From the NCBI GenBank assembly GCA_930367215.1, contig OV884059.1, positions 236,901,803 to 236,965,802 of the forward strand: a stretch of 64,000 nt of DNA. The letters are read 5' to 3'. The position numbers and the translations under genes were made by a program. Shown one piece after another: positions 46,766-56,900 of this stretch; positions within the stretch are counted from its first letter, which is position 1, and each line of letters opens with the position of its first letter. Below the pieces are notes generated by a model. The model saw only the letters and a program-made list of their open reading frames with translations, made no database searches and was not told the DNA's origin. The DNA comes from Pollenia angustigena. Taxonomy: Eukaryota; Arthropoda; Insecta; Diptera; Polleniidae.

Positions 46766-47432
46766 GATACCCTCCATAACTAGTTGAAATTTTATTTGTA
46801 TCCTTCTAAGACCCCATGTCCGTCTGTCTGTCCGTCTATTGAAAACACGCTCGCCTTCGAACAACTCAAAAGAAAAGAACAATATTGGTGTCAACTTGTT
46901 TGTAGTTATCGTAAGCAGTTTGGGATTCAAACCCAGCCACATTGGTTCAGTAGGATAAGAGTTATGGTTCCAAATGTGGAACCACCAGCCTCTTTCTATA
47001 TCACATATCAAATAGTGTCACAAAATTTCGTGCAGATCGGTTCATACTTAACTATGGGCCACTAATAAAACTAACTCTCGGAAAACACTTTAGTACTTAG
47101 CAATAAAATTTTGTTCGTCATAGTTTCTTATGACAATAAATAACACTGTCAAACTTCGTGAATATCGGCCCATGATTTACCATAGGCCCCATATAAAGCC
47201 CACTTTTGCAAAACACTTAAGTACGCCTAAAACCCTAACGAATAATACTATGTATTGTAATACATTTTGGTCTCTCCCAGTTTTATGTGACTAGAAGTCA
47301 CACGGTCAAATTTCGTTACGATCGGTACATAATTTGCCATAAGTATCATATAAAGCGCACTTCTGCAATAATCTAACTGTCGATGGAGGATATTAAAGAT
47401 CCAGCACAGCAGAAAAAAGAACTCTAACTTGT
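46766..47432. mobile_element. mini-me-like element, reverse orientation, diverged
   Basis: GATACCCTCCATAACTAGTT, CCGTCTGTCTGTCCGTCTAT, GAAAACACGCTC, then units of TTACCATAGGCCCCATATAA, ending GGATATTAAAGATCCAGCAC and CTCTAACTTG. The terminal hairpin is degraded. Confidence 0.65.
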
Positions 47433-47716
47433 AATTCCTAAATATTCTAAACGTCACACATCGAAAGTAAGCTTAAGTTTTATACAAATGATATTGCACA
47501 TTAAAAAAAAATGATAAGCAAAAAGTCATTTTGCTATAACTTCCTGAAAAATCGTACAAAACATTTAAAACTTTGCGCATGGGTATTTTTGAGCATAAAT
47601 CTTAAAGGTGATATTAACTCAAACTAAGCCTTAGTCGACTTAAGTGCTTTTTAGATTTTGTCACAGAATTGACTACATTTCCGCAAAACAGCTCACCGAC
47701 TCCTGTAAATGTAATC

Positions 47717-48050
47717 AAACTAGTGTTTGCCTAATGATCGAAATTAAACCATAAAGTTTTATATAAATATTAAGAAAACAGTATGTATATCTAAGTATAA
47801 ATGAATTTACATGTTTCGAGCATTTACTTTTTCCGTCTTAGTGAATCGATTTGGCGAGGCATCAACCTCCGGTTTACATGTTAACTTCCACGTGCACTGA
47901 AAGTATTTAAACAAATTTTAATAATATAACTATTGTGCACTTCTGCAAGTTAATGCTTTTCAAATAGTGCATTTTTTGTTAAAATCGGTTGACATAGAGA
48001 GGATGAAAGTGTTCTCAGCTGTTTTGCCTTTGCCGATTTATTGATAGATT
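47717..48050. repeat. dispersed repeat, shorter copy
   Basis: Homologous to both ends of 41331-42256 (AACTAGTGTTTGCCTAATGA, AACCTCCGGTTTACATG, ATTGTGCACTTCTGCAAG, ATCGGTTGACATAGAG); the middle is absent. Confidence 0.65.
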
Positions 48051-48379
48051 AAAAAAAATTAAATTTCCGGATTTCACAACCGATTCTATAAAATGCTTAT
48101 TTTTATTGGCATTAATACAAATGACAAAATGACCCTAAAAAACTTTATGTAATAATTTTTGTGTAGACGGGTAATGTGCTGTTTTCACAATACATGTGAT
48201 TGAACGTGTAGTAAAATTTATACAAAAAACAAACACTTAGTTTTTTGAGTACGTACAACTTTTGCGCTTTACTGTTAAGCATGTGTTGTGTTGTTTTGTG
48301 CATTTGTTTAGTTTTTGTTTATTATTATTTTTTTTTTAACATTTACTTTACTTAGGCAGCCAGCCAGTTGAAGCACAAT

Positions 48380-48560
48380 CTACAAGCTCGGCTCAAAAAG
48401 TATTTAGTTGGTTTTTAAATTCAACATCAGTACGGTTTTTGTACGTTCGCAACTGAAAAAATAAAAAATAACAAAAGGAGACTAAATACAAAATAAAAAT
48501 AGTGTAAATTTTAAAAAGTGAAATCGCTTAAAATTAAAACTTAAACTTTCAATCTTAAAA
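48380..48560 (+). promoter_or_regulatory. candidate core promoter and 5'-UTR start
   Basis: An initiator-like ATCAGTA is preceded 28-30 bases upstream by a TATTTA box. The following 100 bases are an A-rich leader without long T runs, as in fly 5'-UTRs. It lies 2.5 kb upstream of the hexosaminidase start codon on the same strand. A non-coding first exon for that gene is possible, but there is no direct link. Confidence 0.25.
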
Positions 48561-48939
48561 CTATAAAGTAACAAGAAATGGATAGTCTTTTTATTATAAA
48601 TTTTCTTTTACCTGTATAAAAAGTTATTATTAAAGTGAAGTGATTTATTTTAATTATACAATATAAATAAATAATTCTCTAGCTTAATGCGGTTTAAGAT
48701 ATTTATTTTTAAATTTGTGCACTTTGCTTAATAACAACTAACAAAAAAGAAACTTATGCAAGGCAATTTTAAGTTTAAATTGTTCTGTTAATGTTGCGCT
48801 TAATTTTCAAAATTTTTATATTCATCCGTTTAATGTACTGATAATTTTTTTCTATAATTAGCATAACAAAAGGAAACATATTATAAATGAATTTAAAGAA
48901 AAGAAAAAAAAATTAATACAAGAATCTGTAATGTTTGGG

Positions 48940-49500
48940 GTGATTTTTTTTAGAGGCATATACCTTTTTTTAATAAAACACAACAAATTCAATGGAATAA
49001 CCAACATTTTGGCTTAATTAACTCACAAGTTTAATGGCATTTATTGTTTGGAAATAATTTCTGTCATATGGCCTTTGCGACGGCTCCTTATGAACACCAT
49101 CCTGCCTGTCAAATTTATGACCACTTTTTCGAGCTTTCTTATTTCGCCAATAGTCGAATGTTGGCTTCTAAATGATCAATCGTTGCTGGTTTATCAGCTT
49201 AGACCAGAGATTTGACGTACCCCTACAAAACCAAGCCCAAAAGTGTCAAATCACACGAATGAGGTGGTCAATTCACAGGTCCATTTTTTGAGATAATTCG
49301 GTCAATAAACGTTTAACTTAAGCCAGATATGAGCCTCATCGTTGAAGATGATTTGATGTTAAGAATTTGGTTCAACGTCCAGTGAATTCTGACGCATGTA
49401 CCGTACACACGACGCAATGAATGGTCCGCTGACTTTTATCTTGAACCTGTTGGATCTTACATAGATGAAGGACATTTCTTTCCTCAAACTTTTCCAATTA
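48940..49500 (-). pseudogene. mariner-like transposase relic
   Basis: On the minus strand one reads FNDEAHIWLKLNVY, then KWTCELTTSF, WPPHSCDLTL, GYVKSLV and ADKPATIDHLEANIR in shifting frames. These are the SDEAHFWL, WPP.SCDLTPLD and 'Y.DKPATI..L..NI' blocks. The low end has GGGTGATTTTTTTTAGAGG, similar to the GGGTGATTTTTTAAGAG terminus of the relic at 52826. Confidence 0.7.
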
Positions 49501-49598
49501 GTGGACGGGTAGAGACCGCGTTGCTAAGAAAGGCGTTGGATTGATTAATTCGAGTCCTCTCTCTCTCTCTCTAAAAGTTTGGGAAACAAAGTGTGATT

Positions 49599-49795
49599 CA
49601 AGGCGAATTGACTAGAAGGTGGGGTCAAGTCAACATGTGGTGTGTTTTTTCGGTGGTCGAGTTGTCAAAGTTTGTATACAAACTAGTTTTTTATGTAAAC
49701 AATCCGGTTTTTTTTACTAGCAATATTTTTGACAACCCGACCACAGAAGCATTCTAGTTGTAGAGTTGACCTCACCTTCTGGTGAATTCGCCTTG
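49599..49795. mobile_element. 197-bp MITE CAAGGCGAATTGAC, TSD GTGTGATT
   Basis: Left CAAGGCGAATTGACTAGAAG; inverted right CAAGGCGAATTCACCAGAAG. Exact 8-bp duplications GTGTGATT lie at 49591-49598 and 49796-49803. Arms are about 45 bp. hAT-type by target length. Confidence 0.9.
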
Positions 49796-50129
49796 GTGTG
49801 ATTCTTAAAAATAACTTAACACGATTTTTAAACGGCGTTCTGTTTTATGTCTGATTGTGGTTTGCCAAAGTAGACTGAAATAGGTCAAATACACTTTATT
49901 AGTATGTCAGCTAGTTTTACAGTTATACTTATCGGAAGTTTTAAATATTAAAAAAAAAACAACCTGTGATACGAGAACGTAGTTAACCAAGTAAAGAATA
50001 TATCAGAATTAAGATTTCAGCAAAAAGGTGAAAATATTGAACCTTTTGAAATTTGCAAGTAAGAAAACTTTAATAAGTCATAAACACTGCTATACAAATT
50101 AAAATTTTGGAAAAATACATCTTCTTGCG

Positions 50130-50204
50130 AGTTTATGATGTTCACGAACTTTCGGTGGAGGGTATCAAAGATTCCGCACAGCCGAATATTGTACTCTCAC
50201 TTGT
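50130..50204. repeat. terminal fragment of a mini-me-like element
   Basis: CGGTGGAGGGTATCAAAGAT, then ATTC.GC.CAGCCGAAT hairpin remains and GTACTCTCACTTGTTTT. Confidence 0.65.
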
Positions 50205-50935
50205 TTTCTAATTGTGAAGACTTCATTAACGTTTCTAGTAAAGTTATTAAAGTTTTTTAAATAAATTCTAAATAAATAAACACAAATGTTTAGTATTCTA
50301 AAAATATATACACATGTAATAAAATAAAAGAATTAAACTTATGTAATAGTAATACATAGTAAAGTTTGTAAAATATGATGGGAATTCCAACCACATTTGC
50401 TGCCAAGTTTAATTAATTGCATCAAAGTAAATAAAAATAAATAACTTCGGCATTTGCTCTATACTTTTAGTTTAACATATTAACATATTGAAGCAAGTGG
50501 TACGAAAATAGCAAGAAATATCACACGAACGACCTCATTTAATTTGCAGTTTAAATAGAAAAACTGATCACTGATCGATGAAAACAAAGAAATTCTCGCG
50601 CAAATTTCATATAAAACTAAAGTAATTTAAAATTATTCCATCAAACAGAAATCAACTTTATTCTGTTGAGAACCGTATGTTGTACATATCAGTTTAATAT
50701 TTTCTTCATTATATTTTAAATATCAGTTTAATTGATCTGCAGTGTCTACAACCTTTTGATATTTTATTTTATTCTGTAAAAAATAATATGTAAAAAAACT
50801 TTTTTAAACAATTCATACAGTTGAATCAAAAAACATTTAAACAAGTGACTCTGGATGTAAAATGTAAAAAAAAAATATTGGAAAAAATATATTAAAACAA
50901 AATTATTTATTTAAATATAAAATATTTGCAACAAA

Positions 50936-53900
50936 ATGAACTTAAAATGTTTAATGCCGCTAATTGCCCAATTTGCATTAATAATCGCTGCCAAAGCTAA
51001 GGATACAGAGGAAAGGTTTGTGTCGTCACTTAATGGAAAACTACAACTGAATTTATTTGTGATTGTTCGTTAAATATGTACATTAGGGGTATAACTTTTT
51101 TTAAGTGCAATATAATATGATAATAAAAAAACTGTTTTAAGGTTGATTCGGTGAAAAAAGTTTCCGCACCGAAAGCGATTTCTAAAGTTCCCTAAATTTT
51201 TATTTTTTAACAATTATGATTTTTTAATTATTGTACAAACACACTCACAATATTATTGCAGTAACGGACTGTAGTTTATTTAAGAAATATTCCGTTCAGT
51301 CATTTTTAAATAAATAAACATTTATTTTTAACTGATTCTAACAGTTATTCAAAAAACTAAGTGCATATTAATGCGGATTTTCAGTTGCAGTTAATATTGT
51401 CCGTTGATTGAGTTAAATTCTTCTTTATGATAAATTAAATAAAAATGTAATTTAAAGCAACGAAAAGTTCATTTAATTTTTATTGTCAAAAATTCAACCG
51501 CGAATTCCGTAAAAACAGATGAATATTCAGTTATCTTATATAAATTAATTGTCAAAAAATTAACTACATATTCCGTAAAAACAAATAAATATGCAGTTAT
51601 TTTATAAAATTTTACTGTCAAAAATTCAACACCATATTCAGTAAAAACAATTAAATATTCAGTTATTTTATATAACTTAACTACCAAAAATTAATTTTTA
51701 CTTATCTATAAAAAATAAATTGCTTGTTTTGTGTAAGCAATTCCCATTTTCTATTTGTTAATATAATTTAGTTATTTACATCAAATTTTAAAAGTAAAAT
51801 AATTGCGAAGCCATATCGGTCATGCTGCTGGTGTCTTATAATTGAGAGTTCTTCTGTAAACAACGTGGGCAGTCCAACAAAAGTAAAACAAACGTGTGTA
51901 ACAGGGTAAGTAAATAATAATATTCTCCCTCTATCGCTTATAAGAAAAACAAGCGGACAGGTGTCTGTCTGGTATTTTTTAGAAATTCGGCTCTTTTGTA
52001 GAGTAAACGAAAATTACTGAATATTAATCAAATAACTGAATATTTAATTGTTTTTACTGAATATGGGGTAAATTTTTTGACAGTAAAATTTTAAATAATA
52101 AATGAATATTTAATTGTTTTTACTGAATGTGGTGTTGAATTTTTGACAGTAAAATTTTACAAAATAACTGAATATTTATTTGATATTACGGAATATGGTG
52201 TTGAATTTCTGACAGTAAAAATTAAGTGAACTTTTTGTTAAAAATAAATGAAAAATAAGTAGACCGGGTTTTAATTGAATTTTCATTTATTTTATATTAC
52301 AATTTCAGTTAATTTTACGTACAGAATATTGTGAGTGAGTGCATGACATTATTTTCAATTTTCGTTTTTTTTTTAAATAAATTAATTAATTGGCGAAACT
52401 TGCATCATCTCCTAAAATTTTATGGTCATACAAGCTATCGTTACGATTTAATAGCAAAAACCAGGGACCGAAAATAACAGTTATATTGGAATTTTAAAAC
52501 AAAAAAAGCATAAAGAATTAAATGTCGAAAAACTGATTCAAGTATACCATATTGTTCCTTATGCACTTGACAATGATAAAATATATTGATTTTTAAAATT
52601 TTGATTTTTATATTTTCGATCAAAAATAAAAGTTATTCTCTAAAGAAATGTACGTTATTTAATAATTTATTTGACTTTAAATTTTTATTTTAATGTGTAA
52701 TTATCATTGAAATTTCTTATGCACATTAAAATAATTATTAAAAGTCAACTAAATTATTAAAACACATACATTTCATCATTAGAAAATAACTTTTATTTTG
52801 CTCGAAAAAATAAAAATCAATATATCGGGTGATTTTTTAAGAGCTATAGGAAAGTTTAAATAAAAACACATAAAATTCAGAAAAATTCATGAAATCTTTA
52901 TTTGAATCGATAGTACGGTCCATATAATTTAATGTTTGAAGATTATTTTATATTTCATGCAAATGTTGACTGTGACTGCGCCTCAAATGGTCCATCCGCT
53001 TAGTCCAATTTTGACATACTCTTTCCAATATTTCGGCCGGTATCTCATGAATAAATGCTTCAATGCGTCAATTGAAGCGCGAATGTGTGTATAGACATGA
53101 GCTTTCGCATAGCCCCACAAAAAATAGTCTAAAGGCGTTAAATCGCACGAGCTAGGCGGCAATTTGCCAAAAAAATCTATCATACATGGACAAAATTATA
53201 TATGTATTCACGTTAATCTTCAAAAGCAGTATCTAGCATAAAAAACTTTTTTAAGTTAACGACATAAAAGTTGATAAAAAAAAAGCTTATGTATAGTTTT
53301 AGAACTATAAGAAAGGAAAGATCCTTCATTCCTTATAATTTTGAAACTATACAAAAGCTTTTTAATACATATCGCACACTAAATCATAAACAGGCACAAC
53401 TCAACATTTAGAAGGAGCAAAAACTGGCTTCAAAAACAAGGTTTAAATTTAAAGGCCGAATAAATATATTAATATTTAAATTTTTTAATCAAATTTTTTT
53501 TTGATAAAGAAGACAGAGATGCAAACGAAATTTGCGTTCTCGCTTTAGATTAGATTTGTGACTGGTTTATGATAAAAAAAGCTATTTTGATAAATTTTGA
53601 GTCGTTCCTGTTTATGATTTAGTGTGCGATATATTCGTTTTTTAACAAGTTTTATGCCTCAAACTTAAAAACAAAATTTGTGTGAGATACGACTTTTGAA
53701 AATTAACGTTTTTTTTTTTTTTAAATCATACATAAACAAACAGCGTTTTTGATTTGTTTTATGTCGCATTGGACTTGAAAGTTTAAAAACAATTTTTCGC
53801 TTTTTTATAGCAATATGGATAACAAATTACAGGTAAAAATCGTTTCAATTGATTGAAATGCTTCGTCTTTAGATGTTTTAACCCTTTCACTACGCAGTTT

Positions 53901-56900
53901 TTTCTCGAAATCTGGTAGGTTTTATTTCAGTTCTGATGGCAAATTCATTTACAACGCAATAATATAAGTTGTTGGGGATACATGAGAAGTCGGTGAACCT
54001 ACCGTTATCCTGGGATATATAATCCCAATGGGGTTTTACGGTGGGATACTATGTCCCAATAAAGCTATCTGCACACACAAAAACAACAAAACTTGAATTC
54101 AATTTATGCTGGGATTATGAATTCCACTTGATAATAAATCCCAATCGATTTGGGACATTATGTCCCATTACAAAAAAACACAGTTATACTTCAAACATAG
54201 CGTGAATTCCAAAACGTCATTTGCAATGCAACCGAACAAAGTCAGCATTCCTTAACGTAACGTAAATTTTAACCTTGACAATGTTATACGTCCCTTAATT
54301 TATAAAAACTGTTATCGTTTCGCAAACCAAAATCAATAAATTTGTTAAAGCTTTGTTGACATTTTTATACCCTGCACTAAGACTAGTTTGTCATTCCGTG
54401 TAAAACTTTTTTATTATTCTTCTCAGATCCCATTAAGTATACATACTTTGTTTGGCTCCTTCAGTACGTCCGTCTGTTGAAAACACGCTCACTTTTGAGT
54501 AACATAAAAGAAAAGAAAAATATTAGTGTCAAATTGTTCTAGTTATTTAAAGAAGTTTGGTATTGAAATTTAGAAACTTTGTTCGGTAGAATAAGAGTTG
54601 TGAATCCAAATGTGGAACCAACCCTAAAAAATTAATTATTTTGGTATTAATCGTAACAAAAATAGTGTTGTAATTCACAGATTGATATATGTAAGATTTT
54701 GCACAAATTTGTTTTTTAAAACTAGAAATCATACTGTTAAATTTTGTACGCCTAAACAAATAATGTTACTGTATTAAAATGAAATAGGACGTCACAGTTA
54801 AATAGGACTAGAAATTACACTTACAAAGAGCGGTTTATAATTTAAAAAAGGCCTCACATTAAGCCAACTCTCGGAAAACAGATTAGTTCGTAGTTTCATA
54901 ATGCTTAAAATCACAGTAGAAAATGTCGTGAAGGTCGGTTTATAGTTTACCATAAGTCCCCTATTTATTAAGTGTCCAATATAAAATTCGTCCTGAAAAT
55001 AGTTTAAGTAGGGCAAAACTGTTTCGAATCAAGATATTTAACTCAAATTTGCGCACATAAAGTTTTATATGACTAGAAATAAAAGCATTCACCTTTCTTA
55101 ATGTCAGTCAACAACTTAAGATTTTTTCAGCTCATGATTGGATTTGCGTATATGCCAAAGTCGTAGTGAAGAAAAATAACAATGAAGGTTTACATGAAGT
55201 TTGCTGATAAAAAAACTCGATAGAATTCATTTCACCACTGCTTCTGGCATAAATTTTAAAGAAAAATATGAATTCCTGAACGACTTTAGAAGTTTATAGT
55301 ATTTCATTGGAAGTAAAACTTATTGTTTTGAGCCGCATGCGACACTTTTGTAAATGTATTCTCAAAAGGAGTACTGCTTACGTATACTTAGCGGGAAGTA
55401 GAATATATTTTCTTGTTTGCAGCATTCGCCAAACCATGGCGTGTAGAGCAAAACAATACTTAATAAACTTGAAAATGGTCGATATGGAGCAAATTAATGC
55501 TTAATATCTCAGAAATCATAAAAAATTTCGTGAAACAGGTTTTGGATTCAGAAAGGGGGCAATCAAAATATATAGTATACACCCTATACCCAACTCAATT
55601 TTTTTAAATGGTCGGTAGGTCAAACCAATCATGAACTGATGATATGTAGGTCGAAACCGGAAGCAATCTTAATACTGTCGCTCGTTTTTATAAACAATAA
55701 TTTATAAATCCCATATAGGTCCCACGCCTGAAATATTTTAAGTGTTGGAGGAGAGTATCAAAGATTCGGCAAAGCCGAATATAGGTCTGTTTTTTACCAA
55801 CTCGCACGTTACTTTGCACCGAAAAAGTAACAAAACCGCATTATTGCAATGTGTTTTGATGTTTTGGAACTCATCCCCTTTAAAGAACTATTCTTCATTT
55901 TTGTCCAGATATTTTTTAAAGTAAAGTATTTTTGCTAATAGAATGTGGGAATTATTCTTTGCCCTTTTTATACCCTTCACCACAATTAGTTGTGAAGAGG
56001 GTATATTAAGTTTGTCATTCCGTGTGAAACTTTTTTATTATTCATCTCAGACCCCATAAAGTATATGTATATATTATGGGTCCTTGAGTAATTTTCGATT
56101 TAGCCATGTCCGTCTGTCTGTCCGTCTGTCCGTCTGTTGAAAACACGCTCACTTTCGAACAACTCAAAAGAAATGAACAAACTTGGTGCAAAATTGTTTG
56201 TAGTTACCCTAAGCAGTTTGGGATTGAAATCCAGCAAAATCGGTTCAGTAGGACCAGAGTTATGAATCAAAATGTGGAACCACCACCTAAAAAAATTGAT
56301 AAATTTGTTACAAAAAACAACATATGTAAATGGTGGAACAAGGCACGGAATGAGATAAGATTTTGCTAAAATTTGTTTTATTTAACTGGAAATCACGCTG
56401 TTAAATTTCGTGAAGATGCGTTTATAATTTATCCTAAGCCCCATATAAACACTACTCCCGGAAAACAGTTTAGTACGCCTAATAACGCTAGCGTAACACA
56501 ATTTGGTACGTCACAGTTTTTTAGGACTGGAAATAACACTGTGAAATTTCGTGACGATCGGTCCATAATTTGCCTTAGGCCCCATATAAATCCTACTACC
56601 GGAAAACAGTTTAGTACGCCTAAAACCGTAAAAAATAATGCAATCATAACAAATTTTGGCTCGTCACATTTTTATAGGACTATAAATGATACTGTGAAAT
56701 TTCGTGTAGATCGGTACATAATTTACCCTAGGCCCCATAGAAACCCTACGCCCGGAAAAGAGTTTAGTACACCTAAAACCATAATTAATAATGCTATCAT
56801 AACAGAAATTGGTACGTCACAGTTTTAAAGGACTAGAAATGACGCTGTGAAATTTCGTGATGATCGGTCCATAATTTACCCTAGGCCCCATATAAACCCT

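Noticed and set aside
51469..51687. 72-codon minus-strand frame with three similar segments
   Set aside because: It is the tandem-repeat arm of the foldback element.
56373..56828. 151-codon open frame with 51-residue repeats
   Set aside because: The repeats are the ~153-bp DNA units of a mini-me-like element; unit length divisible by three keeps the frame open.
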